From the NCBI RefSeq assembly GCF_000002995.4, contig NW_025062479.1, positions 10,221,721-10,285,720 of the forward strand: a stretch of DNA of 64,000 nucleotides, in the 5' to 3' direction. Both the position numbers and the translations under genes were made by a program. Source of the DNA: Brugia malayi. Its lineage: Eukaryota; Nematoda; Chromadorea; Rhabditida; Onchocercidae. Under the pieces are notes generated by a model that was given only the letters and a program-made list of their open reading frames with translations, was not told where the DNA came from and did no database searches. Position 1 is the stretch's first letter; each line of letters starts with the position of its first letter. Of this stretch, positions 12,947-26,051 are shown in pieces.

Positions 12947-15900
12947 ACTGAGAAATGCATTGTGAATCAGATGGTTATGAAAGAAATGAGTCTGTTATCA
13001 AAAGTTATTGGATGATCAAATGAGAACAATTATTCCTTATAATTATATGACAATTTAAATAGCTTAAACTAATTATGAACCATTCCAGAGCAATTTAACA
13101 TTTGCTACAAATGGGCAAAATAAAATCTGGTAAGTAATGATAAAAATAAAAAAAACGAATCTCGTTTTCTGGTTGATAATTGAAAAAGCTGTTTGAAATT
13201 TCTTCTTTTATACTACATCTACAACGAATTATTTCTGATAATTTTGACAACAAATACTTAGACGGTTTAACCATTTTAGTTAATTGTTATCATAAATTAT
13301 AGGTTTTTGAATTCTGGCAAAACTCAGTAAATTGGTAAAATTTAGCAAAAATTGGGATACAAGTTATCAAATGATCGACAGGAAAGACCTAATTCAATGA
13401 CGGCAATTTCTCACTGCTCATCATAAAATCAGTGCTTTAGAAGTTGAATGAAATTAAACTACGAAATTTTACTTTATGTGTTATATGTGCTCAACTTCCA
13501 TCAATCAGTTATCACTTCTTCACTTATTCTAATGATTTCGTGAAGGAAAAATGAGTTTCCCAAAAGTTTATCAAATTCTAACGGATGGGTTTTTTATTTT
13601 TTTTAATGTTACACGTATCAACAAAGTGATCTTCGTTTGGTGACACAGCCATACATATATATCAATTATTGCAGTTTTTGCAATGAGGTATATTTGAACT
13701 GGAGTGTATTAAAATTTATCGTCTGAAATCATATAGTTTAGGATATCGAGGAATTGCGTAGCCTTTTCAAAAAAAAGAAAATGGTTAATTTGGTAAATAT
13801 TCTTGAACCAATGATTACCTTGGATCTAGTTAATTGTTTAATTTCAGTATTTAAATGAGTACTGATAGATGAAAAAGCATGTTGAACCTGGCTCTATTTT
13901 ATCACTTTGTTAATTTTAGACTTGAGGAGATATTATTAAATATGTCATTGCTATAGTCTTGTACTATTTATCATTTGATGATCTATTAGTAAAAAATTTT
14001 TTTTTCTGCCTTTTCAAAATTTCACAAAAAAAGCTTTTATTTATATGCATCAGATGATGTGTAACAACAAATCAGTTTTTTTTTTTTTTCAATTTTTTTT
14101 AAATAAGTAATATCTCTGTAGAACAAATTCTTATTAGAAAATGCTTTGGAGAATTTGGAAATTTAGTATAGATTCGTTAACAATTTAGTAAATTTAACAA
14201 TGGGAAGCATAAATCCGAAATTTTCGAACAATTAAAAATTTATCTATTACTGAAAATTACCATGATTATTGAAACGCTGAGTTAAAGTAAAGTGTACATT
14301 ATCAATTGGTTTCTTTTATAGCAAATAAATTAGAATTAATTTCAACTTTTTATAGCATAAGTAAAATGAATGACGAAAGATTACATCGATGATTATACTT
14401 TGTATTCATGCAAAAAATTTTCAAACCTTCTTGTTTGAACTTACAAAAACAATTTCCTAAAGTTTCTTTCACTAAATTGAAAATTTGTTTCCAAAAAAAA
14501 AAAAATCAAAGTACATTATCAATTGGTTTCTTTTATAGCAAATAAATTTATTAAATTCATAATTTTTTGAAATATACAATATTTTATAACTTAATAGATT
14601 TTAATATAAATCAAAACTCTAAGTTCTTTCCTAAAATAACCAAAAAAGCAAAAAAAAAAGTAACGTTTTAAATTTCACAATGTGTAAACAATGCAACAAA
14701 TTTTTGGTGTATGACAAGAAAAAATATAATTTTAAAATTATTCGTTGACAGAAGATACCGGGAATTGTGGCGAAGTCAAATATGTCATTCCTTTGGGAAA
14801 TTTGCTCCTGCTTTAACAGGAAAAAAAGTGAAATAAAACGGATGAACACACTTGATTTCAAATATGTGTATGCGTGTGCATGTATGCATATGTGTGTATG
14901 CATGTGTCTGTATGTGTGTATGTATAATGTATGTATGTATAAAAATATATACATATATGGATGTGTATATGTGGTTGGCAAATAAATGTGTATGTTTGTA
15001 TTTGGCATACTTTTTAATCCCAAATAATTTTTTTTTTTTGTTTTGAACTTCCCAAAAAATTCAATTCGCTTGTGAACAATTTACTAAATTAACTTTTGTT
15101 GAATTTATTTGTTACTATTTATTTCCGTTTCAATTTTCATTATTTCTATTGTGGTGATGAAGTGATCAGAAAATTTTATGGTAAAGTGACGAAATTTAAA
15201 GTGATTTCAATTTATCTAGATTCAATTGATCTATCCAGTCTAATCTAGACTACATCATAAAATTTGTTAAATTTATTAGTAATATGATGCTTATTATTTG
15301 CTTTTTTCCTCACTTTTTTAACGTCAAAATTATTTCTTCTTTTTTCTTCTCTTCCTTTTTCATTTTTTTTTCTTTCTTTTTTTCTTTTTTTTTTTTTTTT
15401 TTTGAAACTACTTTTCTGAAAAAAACTTTGACAGATAGTCATTGGCTCAATCGATCCACATCAAAGCAGCTTTTTCTTTTTAAGCTAAGCTTTTCCTGTT
15501 TTCAAACATTCTCGTATTCCTCAAAATAATAAGGTTTTTTTTTTTTGAAAAATAAAAGTATTATAACAAAAAACGAAGAAAAAAGAGCTCTAACAGCAGA
15601 ATGATAAATTACAATTCATTCTTTCTTTCCTTTCCTTCATCGCTTTATTTGTTTAGTTTGAAATGAATTTCAAATTAGTGAATTATTCTATAATTCAATA
15701 AATATATATTATCGGATGAAAGAATTGAAACAAGTAGTATAACAAAATATATGTTACCGAATGAAAAAATTGAAACAAATAGCAATACAATCATTCAATT
15801 TATTAAATTTCTTTCTTTTTTTTTTTTTTTTTTTTTTTGATAAATGCTTATTTATTTATCTTTTAAAAATTATAAACAATGTTATTTATTTATTTTTTGA

Positions 15901-16096
15901 AAATTTTGAAACAATGATTGTTTCTGTTGTTTTTTAAAATTACAATAATTTATATAATAATTTTTAATTTGTGTAATAATTTTAGGTGTCCTTCCACCAC
16001 AACAAAAAAAAAAAAAAAGAAATAATAAAAAATAAAAAAAAAAAGCAAGGAAATATGTTCGGCTAATTGTAATTAATAAATATTGCGGCAAAAAAA
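12482..16096. other. intergenic region with homopolymers and a TATG/TGTG microsatellite
   Basis: About 3.6 kb of AT-rich DNA between two plus-strand genes. It has long T tracts at about 12910-12945, 15385-15402 and 15815-15838. Open frames here (for example minus 14631-15023) merely translate simple repeats. I see no gene. Confidence 0.5.
14867..14990. repeat. TATG/TGTG-type imperfect microsatellite
   Basis: Alternating TGTG, TATG and CATG tetramers run through this stretch, followed by a short TATA-rich tail. It is a degenerate simple repeat, open by chance in several frames. Confidence 0.85.
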
Positions 16097-18840
16097 ATGG
16101 TAAATTATTTGGAGCGTGCTCGAGCATTAGCTGAATATTCACCTTTACCATATACCAATATAGCATCATCACAACAATGTAAACCTAAGAAAATTTCAAA
16201 GGTTAACTTTATTGGTAAGTTAAATGTTTGCATATACATTCATTTCTATCCCATAATATATAACTTTCCATTTATAAATGATAAAATTGAATTGAATAGT
16301 AAGCAGTAAATGTGACAAATAATTTGAAAAAAAAAATTGCAAGAAAAGTAAGTTTTTTTCGAAAACAAAATTTTTTTTTTATTTTAACATTTTAATAATT
16401 AAATTAGTCAAAATAAAAATGTTTATTTGAAAATTTTACCTAAATAGAAATAAACGAATAAAACAATTTTTCGAAGCAAATCGATTTATAAAATGAGTGC
16501 TACTAATTCTTATAATGAAATTTGAATTGATATTTTGGACAGCAAAGCTTTTAAATCTTGTGTAGTAGAGCAACTTTATTTGAATTTTTATTTCTTTTTT
16601 TTATTTTAAAATCTTACGAAAATTGAGTATAATTGTTTTATTTGCTGATTTTTTAGTTAATAAACTCTTTTTTTGATAGAAAAAAGAATTTTTGCTAGAC
16701 AAATTTTGATAAATTTTTTGATAAATAAATCTCTTATTTCAAATCTTATTATTATATTGACTTGTTTTATCAGTTAATCCGCAACGAGAAAGTACAATTG
16801 GATATGAACGAGTAGAAGATGTTATTCAAGAAGACAATAATTGCATGAAACATAAAGTTAAATTCATCAATGCATCGGCGCAATTGTCGCAAATTCGTTG
16901 CTGTTGCAATCTTATGCATACTGTGGTAGGTATTTTCCTTTTCTATCACTAGATGCTGTTCTATTCTTTTTCGTGCTTTGAAAATTTAGAATCATTGCTT
17001 TGATTTAATTATTTTCTGTAAATTAATACTTCTAACTCTTAAGATATTTTAATTGATTAATTATTTGCAGGTAAATGCTATATTTTTGAACATTTCCGCT
17101 CTTATTCAAAATACTAGTAAAAATAATCATGCATTTTAAAATCAAAGTTTAGAAAACAAATTTTACTTTTATGAGATTCTTGTTCTTCACTTTATTCATA
17201 TCTAGATTTAACTAAATATTTAATCTGGTAAATACAAACTTTACTATTAACCTCTTATTATTTTTGTTTTTTTTTTTTTTTTTTTTTCAATTTTTGATAA
17301 TTGTACATGAGTTTAATTAGCGCAATATATAGCATTTTCTCTTCTATTTGAATTTAATTTTTGAAATTGTAAAGTGTTTTTTCATACTGGTACCAAGTTA
17401 TTTCTATTAACTTATGTGGCCTTATCAGTTATCATTTTTACATTTGCGATGAAATCAGCTATAATTTGGTCTGTGATACCATTTATAGTTGCTTCATTAA
17501 GTATTTATGCATTATACACGGAAAAACATAAATATTTATATCCATTTTTGATTATATCGGTTTGTTTTAATTATAATTTTTCTTTTTCTTTTCCTTCAAT
17601 GTATTAAATTTTATAAAAATTTTATGGGATAGTTTTATTATTAAAAAAGAAAAACATGAATTAAGTAAGAAGAAATTTGCTTTAATAACTGATTTCATTT
17701 CTGATATAATATCATTAATTTCAGAGTGCTCATATAATACTTTGTATTGTGATTGTAATTGTAATAATTACATTTACAGCTGCCAATTATGGTACTTTTA
17801 GGCAAATTGTTGGTAAGAATTAATCAGATTAGAAATTTTATCAAAAAATTTTCTGAAGTATTTCTTTTTCCTATCAATCATAATATTATTATAATATATA
17901 TTGTTGATAAATAATAATTTTTTAAAATGATTTTGTTCAAAATAAATTATGAAATGTCATTTATATAACCATATCAAATATATGCTATCATTTATTGCAT
18001 TAAATTTTAATAACTTTAACATATATTTTTTTAAAGCATAATTTTATATCTTTTCAAAAATATCAAATATGTGATGCTAAAAATTGAATTAATAAAAATT
18101 AAAATTTTTGCAGGATATTATATGAAAATACGACTTAGTGATACATTTATCGTGATATTCGTTATCACATCTGTCATCTTATTCCTTATTTTGTCCATCA
18201 TGCATTTATGGCAATTAAATGTTGTTTATAGGTAAATTTTAAATGATATGATAAAAATGTTAATCATTCTTTGCTTATTAAACGAGGTCCATTGGAGGTG
18301 CACTTGAAAGGTGTTTAAAAGGTACATTTGAGAATAAAACAATAACTTTTTTTTTTCACAACTTCATCATTTTGCTGTGTCATTTTATTTTCAAGATATC
18401 ATCATTGAGATAAATTTCCATCGTGTCATATGCTAAAATATCATTTGTTTAAATATGAAAATTTCACTCATTCTTATCTCAAAAATTAAACAGCAAAAAC
18501 TAAGTTATCTAAGTTATATAATTGAAACTAAGACAGGTAAATTTTTGGTAATTAATAATCTGTCCAATTATTAAAAATCATTTCATTAATTTACATAAGT
18601 CGTACATGAATTATATCATTCTTATAAATTTTTATTAAATTAAAAAAATGATTTTTTATAATTATTGTATTGTTATAAAATTATAGTTGTATGATCTATT
18701 TCGAACAAAAGCGCTGCCTGGAGCGTGAACAATGCCATCCGATGATTGTAAAATACAGTTGTTCAAATGGAAAAGAAGATGGACATCACAATCATTTTAT
18801 TACTAATCATAAGTGTTATGAAAGTTGTGCTGCCGTATAA
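16097..18840 (+). CDS. LAPTM-like four-helix membrane protein of nematode type
   Basis: Six exons: 16097-16214, 16774-16929, 17375-17559, 17725-17812, 18114-18231, 18687-18840. They give about 272 residues, and the summed exon length is divisible by three. A long polar N-terminus of about 80 residues carries Pro- and Tyr-containing stretches (SPLPYTN). It is followed by a RCCCNLMHT motif and an HTGTKLFLL motif leading into helix 1, which resembles the CC-rich HVRTGT start of LAPTM4 lysosomal proteins. Four hydrophobic segments follow, split over exons 3-5. The tail is Cys- and His-rich (YFEQKRCLEREQC, then HNHF) and ends in CAAV. Family members reside in late endosome/lysosome membranes and bind transporters, lipids or ubiquitin ligases; a function here is inference. 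The end of exon 2 is uncertain: GTAG|GTATTT (used here) keeps phase, while the stronger-looking GTG|GTAGGT does not. Confidence 0.75.
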
Positions 18841-20807
18841 TAATAATTAATTATTGAGATAGAAATAACAGTAATAATAACATTATTTTTAAAAAAAGCG
18901 ATAGATTGAAAATTTATTGCATCATCTATTTCAGATTCTATTATGAATTCGTAGTTTGAATAATAATTTGAACAAAAATGAAAAATCGAAAAAATCTGAT
19001 AGACTTTATAAACAATATTCTTTGCTTAATAATAATAACGACAACAATAATTATTTTATTAAAATATGTAAAATTGTGTGTAATTAACCTATATAAGCAA
19101 TGGTGTAATTAATTGTAATTAATTTATGTAAAATTATTTTTTTTTAAATTTTAAATTTTGTAATTGGTTGTGGAACTTTTCAATATATCATGTACCTCTT
19201 TATTAGGTACCTTTAATCTATCCTTTAATTTTTTTAATGTAATCATACAAATTACATTTTCGAAATTATTCTTAATCTTTCTACCAATTCAATTTTCATC
19301 GAAATGAATGGATAGAAATTTAAAAATCTTATTTGTCGTTTTTAATTTATGTTTATTGCATTTGTCCTTCTCAGGTAGATAATTTTGCTATTATAAAAAA
19401 ATTTCAAATATTTGCATTTTCAATTTCAATCATTTTTCATTTGCATGAAATTTATTGACTAGCTGCATATGATTTTGTATGTATTTTTCCCAGATATTTT
19501 GTCATATCTTCTAGTAATTTCAAGTTTCACAGATTAATATTTCAAGATGAAATTTCAAAAATTCAGTTTTTCCTCGATTAAGCCCGAGAATTCTTTATGA
19601 CATCCCAGACTAATTTAAAAAAAAAAAAAAAAATCAGGATAAGACTATGTTAATTGAAATACGACTTATTAAATAGCTTAATAGTTTAACTGGATCATTT
19701 ATCATTTTTATCTTTTATCTTTATCTGTCAACTCTAAATGCTATCCTAGCGTAAAATTGATGAGTGCTGGCATTAAATGAAAGTTGAAATTAAATCTCCT
19801 AACTTAGTGAGATTTCAATGGTAAATGAAGTCTTTAATGAAATGGTTTGAAACAAAAAATTTTTAAACTTAAACTGTATATATTTATTAAATCAAGAAGT
19901 ATTTTTCTTCAAAAAAAAAAAAAATCTATCCATTGTTATTTCTATTTACAGTGATAATGTCACACCTGTACGAATAATATTTCTTGCCATTAGCTAATGT
20001 TACAATAACATTTTACCCATGAAAAATCTAAAATAGTAGAACCGTTTTGTTATGAGAACAATGATTAATAAAATTAACCTTATTGAAGTAAATCATTTGA
20101 AATAGTATAATTGTGATCTCTACAATAAATTTTAGTTTGACACATAGAATTATTTAAGTTAAAAAATAATGCAATTTGAATTTTAATTTAAGATAGGTAA
20201 GTTTTCATATGAAGGAATTTGAATTAAAAACGAAGCTCAATTACTGTAAAAGTTTTTTTTTTGATGTAAGTGAAGTAAAATCATTCATCTCACTGCTATA
20301 ATTATTATTACCATTATCATTTTCATTATTAGTACTATTTATTATTATTATTATTATCTATTAATTGCTATTATTATAGTTGTCATTACCGTTATTGCTA
20401 TTATTATTAAATATTATTTTACTTCATGTGACACTGATGTTATTTCAATAACAAGTATGAATTTAAATGTGCGCTGACTATCATAATCTTCCGCTGTAAT
20501 TGTTCAATTTTCTTTTTGAGTTTAATTTGAATCTACACAAAAAAATTGATTGCTTGATATGAGAATTAAACTAAAATTTTCAAGACTTTATGCAATTTCA
20601 ATTTAAAGAAGAGGAAATATTATCGATACTGAACTATTTTCTAGGTTGTCCATATATATGTATATATTTTCAAAACAAAAATCCGGAAAGTTTATTGATT
20701 AGACCACTCAAATAATTTTTTTTTTTTTTGTAACTTAAATTGAAAGGGAAATTGTTTTTATTCTTTCATACGTTTTTGACAAACGGATGAATTATTCCAT
20801 TTTTCGT
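18841..20807. other. intergenic, no gene seen
   Basis: AT-rich DNA after the LAPTM-like gene. ATT/ATTATT runs occur near 20330-20420. I see no coding frame or RNA gene. Confidence 0.5.
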
Positions 20808-21450
20808 TTTCATTAGACACCACAGGAACCTTGGCGCTTTACGGATGCAACTTCCTATCTCCAGCTAAACCGGATGTTTCCGAATTCATTTGCGTTCCGT
20901 GCTAAATCCTCACAGTGACCATTTATCTCCGTATCCAGGTACAACGAGAATATTAACCTCTCTCTCTTTTGATTTATCAGATACATTACACCTCCATTCC
21001 TCTATTTTATTTAACAAACGGCACTAGCCAATATCTTAGGATCGACTGACCCACATTCAACTGCTGTTCACGTGGAACCCTTCTCCACTACAGTCTTCAA
21101 GGATCTCACTTGAATATTTGCTACTACCACCAAGATCTGCACCAATGGAAGCTTCAACCGGGCCTACGCCCAAAGTCTTCAACGCTAACCATTGAGACCC
21201 TCTTACTCGTTGCGGCCAGATTTCCCAATTTTTTTTTTCAAAAAAAAAAACACAAGCCATGAGTATAAGTTTCCCGCTCAAGCGCCTTCTATTTTCAGGA
21301 CTAGTTGATTTGGCAGGTGGTTGGCGTTAGCGGTTTCCAACTTCTATGACCACTGTCCTCCTGTACATATCAACCAACGCCTTTCAAAGAGTCTCATGAG
21401 ACTTTAACTCAAATTTTGATTCATCCCACAACGCTAGTTCTGCTTACCAA
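20808..21450 (-). pseudogene. degenerate internal fragment of large-subunit (28S) rRNA
   Basis: Read on the minus strand, from 21450 down, the segment follows the order of a eukaryotic 28S rRNA. It begins with GGTAAGCAGAACTAGCG, then GGATGAATCAAA, GCGTTGGTTGATAT and CACCTGCCAAATCAACTAG. Next come CTGAAAATAGAAGGCGCT, GCAGATCTTGGTGGTAGTAG, GGAGAAGGGTTCCACGTGAA and CAGTTGAATGTGGGTCAGTC. It ends near AAAGCGCCAAGGTTCC. About 640 bases are collinear with an internal part of the molecule. Bases differ at universally conserved places, a T11/A10 hairpin-like insert sits near 21230-21250, and the highly conserved GAGTTCTCTTTTC block cannot be found where expected. No 18S, 5.8S or remaining 28S flanks are present. 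It is therefore best read as an rDNA-derived pseudogene inserted in the chromosome. The family identity comes from recognised motifs; pseudogene status is inferred from divergence and isolation. Confidence 0.85.
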
Positions 21451-24015
21451 TTTTTATTGCATTTATTTATTTGTCTCTTTGCATATTTCTTCTAAATAAA
21501 TTTAAACCCCATTAATGTGAATTAAAATAAAGAAAGAAACGAAATTTCGATCTATTTTAATTAATGGTAAATAAATGTTGAAAATAAATCCTGGACCCTT
21601 TTTTTTAGTTTAGGAAAACCGAAAACGTTTATGTAAATAAATTGTAATACATAGGGTAGTGTGATAATTTTGAAAATATTATCATTTATTTGAAATTAAA
21701 ATTAAATACCATTCATTTCTTTGCTACAATCTTCAAAATGAAAGGAAAAATGTAAGAAAAGCTCAAGAATTTTTTTCCCACTTTTCGAATTTTATTCTTA
21801 ATTACGATATGTCTTCATACTTGTACTTTTCATGTTAGTGATGGCAAAAATATGTGGCATTCGGACAAACATTTTAGATAAATAACTGGAATGAAAGTTT
21901 TAAAAAATTAGTAATTTCTAATAAATTATAATTGAAATGAAAAAATGAGCAACAAAAAAGGAGCAGTAAATTGTTGATATGGTAACTATCCTTTGAAATT
22001 TTAATTTTTTCAGTGTCATTTAAAAAATTTTTCTTATCGTTGCTGCTACTGGCGGTGATATCAGCTTTATCTTAGCAAAATGACAACATGGGCAATTAAT
22101 CAATTTATCAAAAAATTTCCTCTCTTCTCTCTCTTTCTTTTTCTTTCGCTTTCTCTTATGTTTTCTTTCAGATATAAATTTGTAACAAAAGCAACAATTT
22201 CCGCTGAAAATTTCGTATTATTTAAATATTTCATGTTAAACCTGTGGAAAAAGAAATAGAAAGAAGAGGAAGGAAAAATTTTTTTTCAGCAGAGTTGAAA
22301 AATTACCATAGCAATGTTTATGAAATTAAATTTAATTGCGTCGTAATTCCAGCAATTTCCCAACTGATACTGATCACATGAACATATATATTGCTAAAAG
22401 AAGAAATAGAAAATATTTTAAAGTGAATTTAAAAAAAAAAAAATGCAAAATCTTAGTATAAAAATCGTAAACCCTATTTATACATTATAAATTTTTATGA
22501 CTTATAAACTTTCAGTCAGAAAAAACAAAACATGATTTTATTCATTTCCGTTTATTTATTTTTTTAATACAACAGACTTGACATTAAACATTCATATTTC
22601 TTACAAAATAATTAATGCCTTTAATTCCGTTTTTCCTTAACTTCTTTTTCCAGCTCAATAATTAATTATATTCAAATATATAGCATATGGTCAGTTATAT
22701 GCAAACAAATCTCACGATTTTGCTAACTTTTGGCGAAAGTAAATCGTTGCCATTTTAAAATGTAAGAATCATTTCTACAAATTAAAGAAAAAAAGAGAAA
22801 TATTTGTCACTAACTACCAAATGCATTCTGAAATCTTTTCACCTGTACAACAGGTACCAGTAATTGATTAGTAAATCTAAAAATCATCAAAGTTTTGATA
22901 TTTGTCCAATTTATCTTTTTTATCATTGACAAAACTTCATATTTCAGACTAAGTTATCATAAATCAATTAAAAAAACATTCAAAACAACTGCATTTTTTT
23001 TTCTCCCTCTCTCTCCTTTTCTCTCTGTCTCCTTCTTGCTTTCTTTTCATCTCACTTCATAGACCTGGTAATTTTTTAATATGTTGATCGGTAACTCTAA
23101 ATTAACACGCTTTTAAGATTTTGTTTGTTTTTTTTTTTTTTTTTTTTTTGATTTGGAAGCTTTTAATAAGCTTACGCTTGCTTAATATTTATCAAAATTT
23201 TAGCTAATAAAATTGCATATTGTAAAAATTATTCTATCAAAAATAAAGTTTATCAATTATTCAAAAGAAACACTATCATTACTAATTTACACTGATTGCA
23301 AGTAAATTTTATTTGTGAAATATTGACTGTTGAATGTAGTTCATTGATTTTACGGATGAATTTAAATTTTTCACTTTTGAATTTCAACAATTATTTTTAA
23401 CACCTTTAATTCTTAATTCCATGTATTATTTGAAACCTTTTTTTTTAATTATTAGTTGCTGAATCTTAAATTTTAGTAGTGATTTCCGTTCGCTATATTA
23501 GCGTCAAAATTTTCTGTTTGGATAGTGAATTAATTGAAAATTAATTATTAAGCATGAGAAATAGCATTATTTCATATCATATCATTTTGCTATGATATTT
23601 TAGACCATATATCTTGAATGGCCAGAAAAAAATCAACCTTGCAGATGTAATAAAAAATAAACAATTCATTAAACTAATTAAAAAAAAAAAAAAACTGATA
23701 ACAACAAAAAAAAGTCTTCAATTCTTTCGGAAAAAAACAAATTTGAGATGCAACAAATAATTAACTTTTTTCCTTTTTTTTTAAAGAAAAAAATAAAATA
23801 ACCCATGCACCAAATAAAATCAATATAATAAGTGGGCTTATAATGAATGATATGACATTTTCAAGAAAAAAATAATTGGAAATTATTTCATGGTAATATT
23901 AATTAATTGTAAAAATAAAACTGGTTCCTTTTTTGTGATAAGATCAACATGATAGTAAAATTACAGCAAGATAAGATACGTTATGATAAAAATTGTTGAA
24001 CTAGTAATATCTGAT
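21451..24015. other. intergenic, no gene seen
   Basis: AT-rich DNA with CT-rich stretches at about 22120-22155 and 23003-23045 and a T tract at about 23127-23150. It lies between the rRNA fragment and the 3' end of the secreted-protein gene. I see no gene. Confidence 0.5.
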
Positions 24016-26051
24016 TTAACGTCGCCTTGATGTTGAACCAAATTTTATTGGTACTACTTTATCTGCATCACTTTCAACTTGTCGTGCAGTATGTCTAAAA
24101 TTAAATACTTTTATTATAATCAAAAAAAAAGAAAGAGAAATCATTTAATCTGTGATATATCATACTATGATTATCTACTTACTTATTTTTAACTTGTATT
24201 TACAAAAAGTTTCTATTCAAAATTAGTTCAAATAAAAATAATTAAAAAAAAAGAAATTGAAAATTTTAGCATTTATTTTGCTAAAATATCTGAAAGAGAG
24301 AAAAAAAAAAGTGTTAATTAATATAATTATATAATAAACCTTGTTTTAGCATTTTTCATTTCTGCAGATGATGGCACTTTGATTGGTACCGAACTGACAT
24401 TTTTCATAATACGTCCTCGTGAATCAACCAAATTTGTTTGTAAAACTGTGTTCAAACCATAATTGTTCTTTCCCAGAGTCTAAAAATCGAAAAAGAAATC
24501 GAAATGCAAAAATCTTAATTAGAATATAGAAGAAATTTTACATTAATGATTTTAATCTAAATTATATATTTCAAGCTAAATAAGAAATAATTTTCTATGG
24601 CAAATTTTAATTTACAAAATGAGATATTTTATAATGATTTCCAAATGGATAGGATGAAAAAGAAAGAAGATCCAAACCAAATTTTTTCTTTAATTCCAAA
24701 ATAAAACATAAATTTCATGCTAATGATAATAGTATCGATGACAATTAACGGTAATTGATGATAATAATCAATGATAAACAATAATAAACATTATTATTGC
24801 CGTAGAAATAACAGCAGGAATAATAAACAATATCAGTCTTAAAGTTATTTCTTTTTCTGCTAATTTCACTAATTTTTTAATTTCTATTAGAATAATTTTA
24901 TAGCTTAAATGAGAATTTGAAGAAATGATTAAATAACCTACCGCTGGTGGTGCTACAATAACTCGAACATTTCCTTTCGAAGATCCTAATGAAGTTGCCT
25001 TTCCAGGAACTTTCTTATGACCTTTTGGAAATATTATTGGTGGCTTGGAAGAAGTATCCGTCTAAATTTATTAATTACAGTTTGTTATTATTATTATTAT
25101 TATTATCAAAGATCAACTATTCCTTCTTTTCGTTTAATCATTTCATAAGATAATATAATTTTAGCGAAACGATCTATATCAAGAATTACATATGCCTGAA
25201 AAGCTTTGATTTCATAAATTTTCTTGAACTCAAACAATATTTTAAAGTTTTTAAAAAGTTACTTCAATCTTAGAAGAATTTTCTTTGCTATCTTCATCGG
25301 GTGATAATGCACTTAATGCAGCCATCATTCGTGATCTTATAGTTAGATTTGGTGGTAATTTTGGTGTTGGTATGTTTAATTTGTCATCCTATAAATTAAT
25401 CAATCAATGAATCAATAAAGAATACAGAATAAACTAATAAACAAATTAAAATTTATAATTAATAAATTATTACTAAATCAATAACTATTCCAAATGATCA
25501 GATAAAATGAAATCGAGATAAAATGAGCAATATAATTTAGTAATGCATGATTTTAACCTAGAACTTAGATAAACAAAATTCGTTATTATCAAAGGATAAT
25601 TAATCATGAACTATTATGTTCAATAATTAATAATAATTAAGATTAAAAAAAATAGATTTTATTTTATTACTTCAACGATAATAAGCCATAAAAGTATGCT
25701 AAATGAAATGAACGAAATTAGTTGGAATAGTTTGATGATCATGAAATGCTTTTTAATGGATGTCTGTATACGACATATTTACCGTATTCAACATAACGGT
25801 GATGGGATTGGGATGGAAACACGCTACGTTAATTATACCATTCTAATGAATTAGTAAGATATAACATATTGTTGTTGTTGTTCTTGCTCTTGTTGTTGTT
25901 GTTGTTTTCCTGGTACAATTTGCTCCTTCGGATCACCAACTTTTTTAGCTGGACGAAGTCCAGCTGGTACAGAAAGACCATTGTTAGTATCGATGAGAAT
26001 AATTGTTATCATTAGGATTGGATAGAAACAAATAGTGCTGAGAAATATCAT
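24016..26051 (-). CDS. unknown secreted protein with Q/E-rich segment
   Basis: Five exons on the minus strand: 25866-26051, 25263-25388, 24942-25061, 24340-24479, 24016-24094. They join in consistent phase to give about 216 residues ending in STSRRR. Residues 1 to about 26 form a signal peptide (hydrophobic core ILMITIILI). The next segment is basic and proline-containing (VPAGLRPAKK). A Gln/Glu run follows at about 50-61. After that comes a low-complexity, Lys-, Ser- and Pro-rich mature region with no transmembrane helix and no cysteines that would suggest a fold. Motifs seen include IPTPKLPPN, ALSALSPDEDSKEN, KPPIIFPKGHKK and VPIKVPSSAEMK. I do not recognise the family. Splice sites and phase make the gene model sound. 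A secreted or cuticle/matrix-associated disordered protein is a guess. It is convergent with the LAPTM-like gene and divergent from the FAAH-like gene. Confidence 0.75.

Noticed and set aside
14631..15023. 130-residue minus-strand frame rich in His, Tyr and Thr
   Set aside because: It is a translation of the TATG/TGTG microsatellite and adjoining AT-rich sequence.
21057..21281. 74-residue minus-strand frame
   Set aside because: It is the rRNA fragment translated; the nucleotide match to 28S explains it.
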